From Picochlorum sp. 'celeri' (taxonomy: Eukaryota; Chlorophyta; Trebouxiophyceae): DNA of 64,000 bases. The stretch is taken from assembly GCA_010909725.1 (NCBI GenBank), contig JAACMV010000002.1, forward strand, positions 806,001 to 870,000. Direction: 5' to 3'. How positions within the stretch are numbered: the stretch's first letter is position 1; each line of letters begins with the position of its first letter. Shown here piece after piece: positions 1-11,073 of the stretch. Both the position numbers and the translations under genes were made by a program. The notes below the pieces were generated by a model. That model did no database searches, was not told the origin of the DNA, and saw only the letters and a program-made list of their open reading frames with translations.

Positions 1-874
1 TTGTTGACCAGCTGTCATACTCCCAAGGCATATTTCTGCAATCGGCATCGTATATCGAGTGGCATATTTGCCGAAACAAACATGTCTCGAAAGCGATCTG
101 AAAAAAAAAAAAGCATATTTTTGATCTGTCAGATCATATTTTGACAAAATACCGGTACTCCTAATTATCTAAATTCGTAAATTTAGGAGGCCCTCCTAAA
201 TATTTAGGCGCCCTAGGGCGCATGAAGGAATATGCCAAAAATTGAAACCCTCGCACTGCGATTCCCCCGCCTCGGGGGTCCCAGGGCATTGATGTAATAT
301 GCATTACACACACATTCATAATTTAGTCGAGTACATTAATTTGGACTTCTTTCTAGGACATGTCAAACATTTACAGGTGCGCACTCGCAAATGATAGTCA
401 TGGATGGTTGAGCATAGCTGGTCGCTTTTCGGCTTTGTCTAACCATCCGGTCTTGTCATCTACCCTATCATGTATATTTTAATTATTTCTATTTAATGCA
501 CTGTCCCAATGGTACTTGGTTCGCAACATATGAGTAGGCACGCGCTTTTCATACCGACTTTCTTCACTCAAACGTCGCTCACGAACGCCACGTCCCCAGT
601 CACTTCTTGGCTTCTCTGGTCCAACCTTATATTGTGTTACTAGTCATTTTATGTACACAGTGTATGTATGTATGATTTTACATCAATGTAATTTATCCTG
701 CTGCAGGAATTGGGAATCGCGTTTGTGGTTTACAGTAACTAATGGTCCATTAGTAATAGAATCTTAGTCCTGACTAAGATTGTAATTGCACTTCGTTATA
801 ACGAAATCGATCTACTCAATCTAGATTGCCCCTGATAGACCCGTAAGTTATTATTTCTCGTTGTGGGCGCACAG
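1..874. other. Left-edge region without a resolved gene
   Basis: No convincing coding exon was found. The stretch holds four copies of CATATTT in the first 141 bases (29-35, 63-69, 114-120, 135-141), an A-run, and a pair of short palindromes at 181-221. It must contain the promoter, and probably an upstream signal-peptide exon, of the glutamate-receptor-like gene that follows. Confidence 0.5.
181..221. repeat. Two adjacent perfect palindromes
   Basis: Bases 181-201 form a 21-nt inverted repeat (10-nt arms ATTTAGGAGG / CCTCCTAAAT with one central base). Bases 208-221 form a 14-nt perfect palindrome, GCGCCCTAGGGCGC. Both could extrude as hairpins. Function is unknown; a transposon end or a protein-binding site are possible readings. 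Confidence 0.6.
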
Positions 875-2146
875 ATGGCGAGCGACATTTTCAAAGTGTG
901 TACTCTGGATTTGAAACCCATGTCCAGTTGCACAGTAAACGAAACGACTCCTTCCAGTTTTTCTGGTTTGAGTATCGAAATGTTTCGCTCGAGCTCTGGA
1001 GCAGCAATGGGTTGGAAAGAAGGCACCGATTATCAGTTTGAATGTCTAGGTATGGATACTCAGGATGTAATTGACCAAGAGTTGCTGCCGGTGAGTGGTT
1101 CATGCGATGCCTTTGTAGCAGCAACTACCATCACATCAAACAGGGTAGAAAATGGAGTTTCTTTTGCCTATCCTTACTGGTCATCTAGTTTGGCAATCAT
1201 CTCTAGGGCTTCGGTGAAACCATACGAGGGCTGGGGCTGGATCCAGCCATTCACATGGGACTTGTGGTTGGCAATACTTATCACAATTATTTCTCTTCCA
1301 CTCTTGCTGCTCGCATTCGAGCTTTTGTCTCACAGGAAAAGTCTTCAGGTAAATGAAATGCGGATTGGGTACATGGAATCTCACTGGCATACGTTCTGGC
1401 TGATGATGCATGGAAAGTTTGTTGATGTGAGAAGCACACCAGCCCGTATTCCCGTAATTGTGACTGCTTTTATCGCAATGATTTTGGGGGCTTCTTATAC
1501 CGCTAATCTTGCAGCATTTCTAACTTTAAGGGATCTTGGTGCTGTGAATTCTGTGTATGGATTGGCTGGAAAAGCTGTGGGAACAGATGTAGTGTATAGA
1601 GAGCAATTGCTGAGGAGGTTTGGGATAGCAACAATACCCTCGAATATAGCAAGCCAGGAAGAATTGATCCCACAAATGGATCTTATTGCACGAGGCTCAT
1701 TGATCGCGTTTGTTATCGATGCTGAACTGGCCCAAATCACTGTAGCGACGTATCCAGGGTGTGCCATTCAAATGGCATCAGATTCTATAGAGCCGTTCGA
1801 GTATGGCTTAGCTTTCAGTCCAAACATCAACGAAAGCGTCGTGCATTCCTTCTCCCTGGCTATCATGCAGATGTTGGAAGACGGAGAAATGAAGGGTATA
1901 GCAGATAGATTCTTGTTTGTTGATTCAGCATGCCTCAGCCGTTCATCCCAGTCTGGCGACCCTCTCAAGATTTCTTTCCAAGAGGTATACGGCCTATGGA
2001 TTATGCTTGGAGCCTCCCTCGGTTTAGGTGCTATTTTACTGATATTCGTAAGACGATTCAATCATGGTAGGAAAAGTTGGGACGACTCGATGACCACAAT
2101 CTTCAGCCCCAGTGCGTCAAAGCATGGTCTGAATCCAGGAGACTAG
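875..2146 (+). CDS. Ionotropic glutamate receptor-like channel lacking the amino-terminal domain
   Basis: The 423-aa reading frame from the ATG at 875 has the iGluR order S1 - M1 - pore loop - M3 - S2 - M4. S1 ends with TTITSNR, placing the Arg (about residue 90) that binds the ligand alpha-carboxylate in the family. M1 is at about 129-151, the pore loop at about 168-181, M3 carries the hallmark SYTANLAAFLT (207-217), and M4 is at about 371-393. There is no periplasmic-type amino-terminal domain, so the protein is shorter than animal or land-plant receptors. S1 begins almost at the first Met and no signal peptide is visible, so an upstream exon with a signal sequence is likely but was not found. 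Ligand and ion selectivity cannot be read from the sequence. Confidence 0.85.
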   Translation: MASDIFKVCTLDLKPMSSCTVNETTPSSFSGLSIEMFRSSSGAAMGWKEGTDYQFECLGMDTQDVIDQELLPVSGSCDAFVAATTITSNRVENGVSFAYPYWSSSLAIISRASVKPYEGWGWIQPFTWDLWLAILITIISLPLLLLAFELLSHRKSLQVNEMRIGYMESHWHTFWLMMHGKFVDVRSTPARIPVIVTAFIAMILGASYTANLAAFLTLRDLGAVNSVYGLAGKAVGTDVVYREQLLRRFGIATIPSNIASQEELIPQMDLIARGSLIAFVIDAELAQITVATYPGCAIQMASDSIEPFEYGLAFSPNINESVVHSFSLAIMQMLEDGEMKGIADRFLFVDSACLSRSSQSGDPLKISFQEVYGLWIMLGASLGLGAILLIFVRRFNHGRKSWDDSMTTIFSPSASKHGLNPGD

Positions 2147-2920
2147 GTAGGACCCATCTTCAGTTGACAAGGAATCAATTTTCAGCGTACTGTGCAGATG
2201 ATACATCATGTATCTAAACGTAATCAAGCCAATTGGTAATATTAACTGGCAAGCAACGTATCTGAAACCTCAGTTGGTCACCATTGCAGTGCTGAGGGGA
2301 GTATTAAGGAGTTAGGATGCCTTTCCTGATCCCTCAATACTAACTTTTGAAAATGAAATTGAAAGACTAGACCGCGTATCGGTTACATTACGCTTACGCA
2401 CTTGGAGGATTGGTTAGGTGACTCAAATGTGGTCAAAGATTGATATGCTGAAGCATATTTGCCTTGATTCTGCCACAGAAGGCCTCCATTTGTTTTGAAA
2501 ATGTATTCTAGATGCAACAAGTAATCATCTGTGTCATTCAGAGAAGGCATCAGGTAAGGGATTGACCAAGTGGCCAGCAAATGCCATGCTTTGGGTTGTT
2601 ATAGACAGCAGGAAGAGGATGGTCACACACATTTTTGAGGTCATTGATGGGGGGGCGAATCTTTTTTGATGCACGTGCGACTGGCTCCAACAAATGCGAC
2701 AATGGACGTCAAGGAATCCGAATGCCAGAGTTATCAGTCTGTGTATGATCCCACTACCATCACATGTCACGTTGCCTGGCCATTGAGACTGATGAGGATA
2801 GTTTTTATTTCGGCACACAGCCATTCGCTCTGCTTTTGGATATTTCTAGAATGATTTGTTTTACTTTCACTCGCTGAGCATGTTCAAATTTTCTAATTGC
2901 CAATGGCAAAGCTGCATTGT
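2147..2920. other. Intergenic stretch, no supported gene
   Basis: This lies between the receptor gene and the 3' end of the aldo/keto reductase. Minus-strand open frames here include one with a hydrophobic signal-like start (around 2645-2537), but it runs into a stop after about 36 residues, with no splice sites that extend it. Confidence 0.4.
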
Positions 2921-4021
2921 CTACGGGGTAGGGTTTGGATATGTGGCATGTATTGCATCAATTTCTGCCAAAATATCCTTATCAAGTGGGCCATCATCCC
3001 AAGAATCGGCCAAAAGTCTCAATTGATTCGTACTAGATGCTCCAATCACCGTCGATGTCACTTGTGGATGAGACATGACAAACCTTAAAGCAAGCGACAC
3101 TGGATGCATCCCGCATTGCTGCGCTAGTGCAACATATGCGGCTACTGCTTTGTACACATTTGGCTTTGGCCCGTACCTCGACTCTGCTTCGGCATACCGC
3201 CCCTTGAACTTCACGAGACGTGCCTCTGGGTCCGCACTGCTACCATGATCATCATACTTTCCAGACAAGAGGCCCATGGCCAGGGGAGAGTATGCCATTA
3301 GGCCCACACCTTCCATGGCGCAGGCTTCAGCGAGCCCACCAGATGTAAATGTCCGACACAGTAGACTGTAAGCGTTTTGAATCACACTAGGTCGTACGCC
3401 ACCAGGTATAGAATCACAAAGAGAAGAAAATTTTGCAACCCCATACGCTGTTTCATTACTCAACCCAAAGTGTATAATCTTTCCCTGGGCATGCAACGAA
3501 TTCAAAGCCTCAATTTGTTCTTCAAACGGACAAAACTCATACACATTAGAAATATCATATTCAGACTCTCCAAACATGGGCACATATCTGTCCGGCCAAT
3601 GAAGCAGCAGCAAGTCAATATAGTCTGTCCCCAACCTCCTCAAGGACCCCTCCACACCAGCAATGATGTTGGGCCCATCTAACCTCAGCGGCCCGCCTCG
3701 TATCCATGTCATACTTCCTGGACCTGCAACTTTGGTTGATATCATGAGTCCAGATCTATCCTTTCCTCTCATCCACTCCCCAATACACGCCTCTGATGCC
3801 CCTTGAGTCTCAGCTTTCTGGGGAACAGGATACATTTCAGCCGTATCGAATGAGCGTATGCCCAACTCCAATGCAAGATCAAGCTGTTCTTTTGCCTCTC
3901 GACGACCGATCGTGTCCCCAAACATCATCGTCCCCAAACACAATTGAGAAGACGAAGGAAGCACCCTGGCCCTTACAGTGGGTCGCCTACTCTGCACCGT
4001 CCTCGTGACAGACACCTTCAT
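2921..4021 (-). CDS. Aldo/keto reductase, Tas-like, probably plastid-targeted
   Basis: Single exon, 366 aa. The AKR catalytic tetrad is visible: Asp59 and Tyr64 in SFDTAEMYP, Lys97 in ISTKVAG, His141 in LLLLHWPD. The C-terminal part carries the NADP-binding type of segment (VIGASSTNQL). The family reduces aldehydes or ketones with NADPH; substrate is unknown. About 28 residues rich in Arg, Ser and Val precede the barrel and could be a transit peptide. The closest type I recall is the bacterial Tas and plant plastid-annotated AKR group. It reads leftward, back to back with the HIT gene, with 267 nt between the two starts. Confidence 0.9.
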   Translation of the reverse strand: MKVSVTRTVQSRRPTVRARVLPSSSQLCLGTMMFGDTIGRREAKEQLDLALELGIRSFDTAEMYPVPQKAETQGASEACIGEWMRGKDRSGLMISTKVAGPGSMTWIRGGPLRLDGPNIIAGVEGSLRRLGTDYIDLLLLHWPDRYVPMFGESEYDISNVYEFCPFEEQIEALNSLHAQGKIIHFGLSNETAYGVAKFSSLCDSIPGGVRPSVIQNAYSLLCRTFTSGGLAEACAMEGVGLMAYSPLAMGLLSGKYDDHGSSADPEARLVKFKGRYAEAESRYGPKPNVYKAVAAYVALAQQCGMHPVSLALRFVMSHPQVTSTVIGASSTNQLRLLADSWDDGPLDKDILAEIDAIHATYPNPTP

Positions 4022-4288
4022 CCCACTCTATCACGAATCCTCTGCTCAGATATAGATCATGAGTAGCGCATTCGAATACATCCAAGTCTGTTCATGCCTG
4101 GTATTCCCGAAACCCGATGAAAAAAACATGTAAAAAAAGTGACTGGAATGAAGACCATGCTTTCGATCAAAACCAATCTCGGATGAATCCACACTGATGC
4201 TGCCACCTTTGTCTTGAGAAAATCGTATTAATTAGCAGTTCAGATTAGGATTCAATTCAAAGATCGAGGGTTACTCGCCTTGATTGGA

Positions 4289-5020
<732 letters not shown>

Positions 5021-5035
5021 AAGATTATTATTTTT

Positions 5036-5045
5036 TTACATGTAA
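5036..5045. terminator. Palindromic TTACATGTAA between convergent genes
   Basis: The 10-nt palindrome reads TGTAA on both strands. It lies 20 nt after the HIT stop and 13 nt after the stop of the convergent SMP gene. TGTAA is the known polyadenylation signal of green algae, so one site may serve both genes. This is inference; cleavage sites are not visible in genomic DNA. Confidence 0.4.
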
Positions 5046-5053
5046 CGCACGTG

Positions 5054-7443
5054 TCATCGTCGCCGTAATCGGAACTCAAAGACGGGAGGTTTTTCTTGTC
5101 CCAGGTTTGGCATCTCTGCAGAAGATTGAGAAGGAGATGACTCTGACTCTGAATCTGTACATGCATCCACATGATCAACTCCTAAAAGTCCTGGAATAGG
5201 GAAATCGCCTCCACTTGGGAAGACCAGATTTTTAGAAAAGGCTAATTTCATGCGGGCTTCAATCCATGCACTTGCTCGTGATGCATGGTATGCATATTTG
5301 AACACTCGATCTCCAATCTGAGGTTTTGCGTCTATTTGAAGCTTTGGAGGGGATAAAAAGGACCAAAACAGGCGATCTCCTGGGGGTGGAGGCATCCAAA
5401 TGCACATGGGTCCTTCAATATGTGAAAAGGTCAATTTTACTCGTAGAGGTATCCTGCACACGACAAGGTATGTTGGAATACATACATGCACAAGCGTCAA
5501 GATTATATAGTATCGTACTTTGATATATGCGCCGCTGTGGAATCAGCGAATTGGCGTAATCGTTGGGCTGCACCTTGACGGAATGAGTCAAAGCTTGTCA
5601 AGGGAGACCGACTGGTCTTGGGAGTAGTACTCGCATCATCCTCTTCTTCTGTGGATGATGGGGCATTCTGATGAATTCCAGAAACATTTCGTAGCAAGTC
5701 AATCTCTTCTGGTCCGTTATTATTCCAGTAGCTTTCTTCCATGTTCTCTGGTTTCTGTTCCCTCTTCCCTTCAATGGCATCAAATGCCTTGTCTAATGTC
5801 CCCCAGCCTCGTGCATCTCGGATATCCACCTTGCATTCAATTGTGATGGAAAATGAACCTTGATATTTCATATCAAATATCAGTTGAGGCATGATACTGC
5901 TCGAAGGGGACGGCAGGCTTGAAAAGTTGGCCACTGAGGGTGCTGAATGACCTGGATCTACTTGGATGACATTCAATGACTGCACATAATCTGGTGTATG
6001 CATTCGATTAAGCTGATTTTGTACCCTTGCCTGTATCATATCCGAAAACCATGTATTTCGAACCAGGTCAAAGCATGCACGTAGCAAGACATCGTTGACA
6101 AAGAAATCTGGGCTATAGAGTGGGGGCAATGAGGCAGGCCAGTGTTTCCTACCACTCGTCTCTGCCGACTCTTGTCCGTCTTCTGTCTCAATACTCTTGT
6201 CTCCATTCATCTCTTTGCGCTTTTTGACTGGTGAGGAGAATGGGCTTGGCTGAGCAGAGTGTGCAGAATTGCTGCCACTTGGAGCATCATGTCCCTCAGA
6301 AATAGCACCACCTCTCGCCGCGTTCCTCCGCGATCTTCCAAGCACTTTACTATGCATCCATCTATCTTCTATAAAACTATCTAAACTAGACATGTTCCCC
6401 GACTGGGGATTCTCAACTGTCATCTCACGACGAGAGTTCGCTCCAGACTTGTTGGAATTTCTCCAGGGCCTCCATCTCCTCCGCCTCCCTTGTGCTGATT
6501 CAGAAGGCAACGAACTCATCATCACATCCTCTTCAATTGTACTCTCCGCTACATACGGTGTCAGCGGCCCCGATGCCCTCATCATGGCACAGTAGTCGAG
6601 ATACATATCCTGAACATCCTGATATGCATTGCCATCTGCAGGATTCGTCCAATACCGGATGGCACTGATCCATTGCATTTTCGCTGCCGGATCGTTCGCA
6701 AACAAATAAAAACCATGTTCGCCATCCATCAACAACCAGCTTTCATGCCGAATAAGCAGTGGAGCCCGCCGCAGAAAATCACTCCTGCCTTGCAGAGAAT
6801 CCCTCACAATATCCACACAGCAACCCTCCAAAGGAATCCCGAATTTATCCTCATCCATTTGTACAAAATTATGGCTTGTTTTACCGCGCTTATTTTTATC
6901 CTTCTGTCGCGAGAGCTCCAAAGGTGTCAACACGAGTGTGCCCTGGTCAATATCAGCATACCATATTCGAAATGGTCTCATCACAGGAGGCCAATCAAGA
7001 ACGGCATCAGATCTCTTCCATTTAGACATTGGAACAGTGAACACAATGCCTTGAAAACGACCTCGATGCGAGATTGCATGGGGCATTGTCAAAGATTGCT
7101 GTGTCACATCAACACCATCCTCTCTTCTTGCCTTAACCTTCCACACATCAAAACCCACACCTGGTTCCCTTCTCTGAGGTTTTGATACCATGTATACAAG
7201 AAAAAAACCAATTGCAAGCATCGTAAAGGCGCCCATCAGGAACCCTACGCCGAGGACAAGGGGCATAAAAGCAAAAGCTTTCCCAAAAAGCAGTTTCTTT
7301 GGCATTGCACTAAAAAAGACATTAGGCAGTATACCCAAAACATATCCGATTCCAAGGACACCTAAACCTATTTTTATACTCCCAAAACCTTCATTCTTGC
7401 CCCATGGGGACGATATCATCCCCACCGTGTTCTCACCAGCCAT
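5054..7443 (-). CDS. TEX2-like protein: two membrane helices, PH-like region, SMP lipid-transfer domain
   Basis: Two exons, 5519-7443 and 5054-5453 (774 aa); the intron begins GTACGA. Order: two N-terminal transmembrane helices (about 24-45 and 58-88), a PH-like region (about 125-270, ending in the typical WISAIRYW helix), a low-complexity Ser/Arg-rich linker, and an SMP domain (about 440-720). The SMP signature FFVNDVLLRACFDLVRNTWFSDMI starts the domain, and the intron splits it before IPLRVKLTFSHIEGP, which only rejoins in frame after splicing. SMP proteins move glycerolipids at ER contact sites. Helices at the N-terminus followed by PH-SMP is the TEX2/Nvj2 arrangement. The C-terminus is an acidic Ser-rich tail. 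Confidence 0.85.
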
Positions 7444-7765
7444 GCAGCGTGATCCGCTCTAGAGAGACAGAATGGAGGCCTAATCCATCTATTGCGCATA
7501 TATAACAATGATATATCTCTATTAATACTTTTTCTAACGTCAGTATGGCGATAAAATGGCCATAAGGCGAGTTCATCTTCCGTATTCCTTAGATAGATGT
7601 ATAAAATATTCCTGAAAAGAGTCAGGACACTGGCGTAAAAACAAATCCTACGACGCTTCACCTGTTATTTAAATCTGATAACAGTGCTATGAAGATGAAA
7701 TAGATGATGATTGGTGAATATAGAGCGATGGGGTTGAGGAAACAAGACCAAGGCAGGCCAAAAGA
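7444..7765. other. Divergent promoter region, SMP gene / SAC9-like gene
   Basis: 322 bp separate the two starts, which read away from each other. No further coding signal is seen; AT-rich with short TA runs. Confidence 0.5.
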
Positions 7766-10048
7766 ATGACCCCAGCAATTGCGGGGAGGACTCCCAGACC
7801 GTCTGGTCCATTCGACCCGCCGATTGGGAGGAAAACAAGCATAATAGTGTTGAAAAAAGTACAATATGAAGGGAAGGATGACGTTAGAATCGTGACATCG
7901 CTGTCTACGCAGTCCTCAACAGAGGTGTTTGAAATAGACTCTGAGCATGGGGTGCTCCGATTTGCATCCGAAAGCGTCTTTACTGATGAGGCATCAGCGC
8001 TGTCAGCGCTAGAGAAGCAAGGGTTTCAGATTCAAACGGGCATTCGAGGAAGCGCGCTGCTTGGATTTGTGTCCACGGAGACAGTTGCAGGGGTGTTGGT
8101 TGCTGTTCAAACCATGCCCAAGGTGACGTTGCCAGGTGGTCATATATTGCACCTGGTGACTGATGCACAGTGGGTTGTGGTGAATTATAAAAACTTTAAT
8201 GGTATACATCCGAGCGTTTTGGCAGCGGAGCAAGATTTTTGGAGGTTATTGCAGCAGAATAATGTGTCTGGGACCCACTATTTTTGTGAGAGTGTTGATG
8301 TGTCTAGGCCGTTTCCGAGTGATTACGCCTCATTTCATCCGGATCAGGAATTTGTATGGAACTCTTGGTTATCCAAGCCGTTCAGGGATTTGGGTTTGCT
8401 GCGACACTGTCCTTGTTTATTACAAGGAGCTGTGGAGAGTGCTGATCAGGTCCATGTAAATGGGGAGCGGTATACAATAACAACAATATCAAGGAGAAGT
8501 AGAAGGCATCCGGGGACACGATATCTTGCCAGAGGTTTGAATCAGTATGCTGGTCCTGGAAATGAAATTGAAGTCGAGTCTATTGTTTGGAAGAGTGCCG
8601 AGGGAAAATGTGTTGATTGGTGCCGGGTGTTCTGGAGGAGAGGGACTGTTCCTATATGGTGGGGTGTAGAAATTCAACCTCTGAATAAAGGTTTACATGC
8701 AGAGGTGTATGTTAGGGAGGAGAAGACGTACGTTGGGTCGTTGACATATTTCAAAAGTTTGTTAGGAAGGGCTGCCCATGAATCTCATGGTGGCCATGAG
8801 GAAGGAAAAGATACATTGAATTCGTATTTGAGTTCAAGTGAATCACAAGAGGCAGTCACATGCATCAACTTGCTACATTGCAATCCTAAGAAGGCTGCGG
8901 AATTATTGTTGTCATCTCACTTTCAAGAAGGCATGCGTCATGTGAAGGAACGGCTTGGTTCTCATGGTGGATCATCGTTACGGCTTTTGAATTTTGACTG
9001 GCACGGAACAATGGCATGCTTGACTGAAGAGAAGGGTGTCGAAGCATTTTGGCATTTTATTGAGCAACCAGTTAAAGCTGTAGGGTTTGCTGCTGGATCC
9101 ATGAGGTCAAGGGATGCTGTCACAGATTGCCAGGATGAATCATTGTGGGGTGACCATTGGAAAATGTGTTGGACACGGAGGCAAAAGGGGTTACTTCGTT
9201 TTAATTGTGCGGATTCCTTGGATAGAACCAATGCTGCGTCATGCTTTGCCATTCTTCCAGTATTGCAAGAGTCGCTCCGACATTTGGGCATTCAATTGGA
9301 TATGGTTGACCAATCAGCTGAAAACAGTAAACTCCAAGCGCTTCCTCCAGGATGGGAAGTTCGTGAACATGAGGGAAGGCCATTGTATATCGATCATAAC
9401 ACGAAGAAAACGCAGTGGGAACGACCAAGTATGCCACAGAGCAGCCCAAAGGCTACTCCCTGGCAATTCTTTACCTACTCGTTGGGCGATGTCCGATCGA
9501 GGTTGTATCCAGATGTCATAAACGATTATATTACAATGTTTAGAAAGCATGGTGATGTTCATAGCGAACTATACACTGGATCTGCCGCCATGCACAGCCA
9601 TATTCTAGGTGTTGTCCTACCAAATGACACACGCAGCTATGGATCAGCATCAAGTGTGGGAAAACTACAGAATCTAAAAGTTGCGGTACAGAGAAGGTGG
9701 AACAATACAGTATCTGACGCCCCACGACAGCAATCGATAGAAATGTTTCTAGGACTGAATATATCCAGGCACTGCCCTGGGCTGTCCATGAGCTGCCTTG
9801 ATGGCACACATGATGATGCAGTATTCCAAAGCATTGTCGTTGCTGAGGATGAAAATGAGCTTGCCGAGTCGAAAACAATATCAAATTTGGGAGAAGAACT
9901 AAGAGCGTTGGGTTTAAAATCGATCAAAAAGCATGATGGGCGACTCGCTTTGGAAGAAGATGTAGAGGATGCAAATCCAAAGGATCCCCTTGGGCTTTTC
10001 ACAGAGTCTCCACCACCGCCACCGCCACCACCACCAGATTTATTATAA
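7766..10048 (+). CDS. SAC9-like phosphoinositide phosphatase with WW domain
   Basis: Single exon, 760 aa. The SAC catalytic motif is RFNCADSLDRTN, with Cys481 and Arg487 forming CX5R. A WW domain follows at about 526-554 (LPPGWE ... YIDHNTKKTQW), then the SAC remainder resumes (GDVHSELYTGSAAMHSHIL). SAC plus inserted WW is the plant SAC9 arrangement; the Cys-Ala-Asp-Ser-Leu-Asp-Arg-Thr form also matches SAC9 rather than other SAC proteins. These enzymes act on phosphoinositides at the plasma membrane and ER-plasma membrane contact sites. The protein is about half the length I recall for land-plant SAC9 (about 1600 aa): the long C-terminal region is missing and the protein ends in nine prolines plus DLL. 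It converges on the SLC35F-like gene, 23 nt between stops. Confidence 0.9.
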   Translation: MTPAIAGRTPRPSGPFDPPIGRKTSIIVLKKVQYEGKDDVRIVTSLSTQSSTEVFEIDSEHGVLRFASESVFTDEASALSALEKQGFQIQTGIRGSALLGFVSTETVAGVLVAVQTMPKVTLPGGHILHLVTDAQWVVVNYKNFNGIHPSVLAAEQDFWRLLQQNNVSGTHYFCESVDVSRPFPSDYASFHPDQEFVWNSWLSKPFRDLGLLRHCPCLLQGAVESADQVHVNGERYTITTISRRSRRHPGTRYLARGLNQYAGPGNEIEVESIVWKSAEGKCVDWCRVFWRRGTVPIWWGVEIQPLNKGLHAEVYVREEKTYVGSLTYFKSLLGRAAHESHGGHEEGKDTLNSYLSSSESQEAVTCINLLHCNPKKAAELLLSSHFQEGMRHVKERLGSHGGSSLRLLNFDWHGTMACLTEEKGVEAFWHFIEQPVKAVGFAAGSMRSRDAVTDCQDESLWGDHWKMCWTRRQKGLLRFNCADSLDRTNAASCFAILPVLQESLRHLGIQLDMVDQSAENSKLQALPPGWEVREHEGRPLYIDHNTKKTQWERPSMPQSSPKATPWQFFTYSLGDVRSRLYPDVINDYITMFRKHGDVHSELYTGSAAMHSHILGVVLPNDTRSYGSASSVGKLQNLKVAVQRRWNNTVSDAPRQQSIEMFLGLNISRHCPGLSMSCLDGTHDDAVFQSIVVAEDENELAESKTISNLGEELRALGLKSIKKHDGRLALEEDVEDANPKDPLGLFTESPPPPPPPPPDLL

Positions 10049-10071
10049 TGGTGTTTTAAAAACAGATGACA

Positions 10072-11073
10072 TTATACACTGGACACGCGATGAATCTCGA
10101 GGGCATCAGCCTCTGCAGACTGCCCTGCAACAGGAGAATACAAAACAGTGTGCTCCTCATCTCCTTCGTGCAACGCGGTTTTCGCATTCCCTGTCCTCGA
10201 GTATAGCACTATTCCAGAGCAAACAAAACCAAACGACACAGTAAAGATGACAACCTCAGTCACGGTGACTTCAAACAAGAGTATTCGAATCAACAGAATA
10301 TACAAGTCTGACGACAACAGCCCTATGTTCAACAGGGTCGACCCCCCTTGCTGTAGTACAAAAGGAATTGTAGAGTAAAAGACAAACATGGCCAAAGCAA
10401 AGCCCACAATATACGCAACGAGAATTGCACTCCAATCAGAAGAAATAACAATCTTTAGCTCCAAAGCAAGAAATTGAATCCCACTGATCAACGAGCCCCA
10501 CAAGCCAAGATTTGCCAGCAACGTCTTCCAATGAATATCTCTCAGGAATGATTCCTGCAACACATTGGCAGCACCATACAGAGAAGCTCCAATCAACACA
10601 AGGCAATCCCCAAACAAGGAATGCTCATGAGATGCTGCATCTCCATTCGAATCAGAAATTATCAACAAGCTTAAACCTCCGATACAGAGACAAACTCCAA
10701 TTCCATGCCCCATTTTGTACGTTGCCAATCCCAATACTTTGGTAAGAATCACAGCAACTGGAATGGAAAACTGATCAAGCAGTGCCACACTCGTCATACT
10801 CGTCTTTTGAAACGCCATCACAACGAGATAATTTGCTTCAACATCCATCAATGCAAGAATAGCGTACTTCCACCACTCGTAGGATGATTCTTCATTCGAT
10901 GTGTCGGTAAAGAAGAATTTGTAGACAACAAACAGGAGCAGATATGTACAGCAAGACAACAGAGCTGGGCAGTACACCGACGAACTCGACAAGATTGCAG
11001 CACATGTTGATGTGACAGCAATCAATATACTCAATAATTGAGATAGAAGGATGGCTCTGACCTGCGTTGACAT
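10072..11073 (-). CDS. SLC35F1/F2-like (DUF914) drug/metabolite-superfamily transporter
   Basis: 333 aa from the ATG at 11073, with about ten hydrophobic helices. Family-typical segments are the opening VRAILLSQLLSILIA, MDVEANYLVVMAFQKTSMTSVALLD, and GDCLVLIGASLYGAANVLQE. The C-terminus is a short acidic cytosolic tail. Substrate is unknown for this family. The frame stays open upstream to 11142 but without an ATG, so an extra 5' exon is possible; the small frame at 11139-11345 is a candidate, but I could not join it with a plausible intron. Confidence 0.85.
   Translation of the reverse strand: MSTQVRAILLSQLLSILIAVTSTCAAILSSSSVYCPALLSCCTYLLLFVVYKFFFTDTSNEESSYEWWKYAILALMDVEANYLVVMAFQKTSMTSVALLDQFSIPVAVILTKVLGLATYKMGHGIGVCLCIGGLSLLIISDSNGDAASHEHSLFGDCLVLIGASLYGAANVLQESFLRDIHWKTLLANLGLWGSLISGIQFLALELKIVISSDWSAILVAYIVGFALAMFVFYSTIPFVLQQGGSTLLNIGLLSSDLYILLIRILLFEVTVTEVVIFTVSFGFVCSGIVLYSRTGNAKTALHEGDEEHTVLYSPVAGQSAEADALEIHRVSSV

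Noticed and set aside
842..874. Mini-intron GTAAGT...CACAG before the receptor ATG
   Set aside because: About 32 nt is shorter than any other intron here and no open exon leads into it.
2534..2824. Minus-strand signal-peptide-like frame after the receptor gene
   Set aside because: It ends quickly with no splice site leading to a domain.
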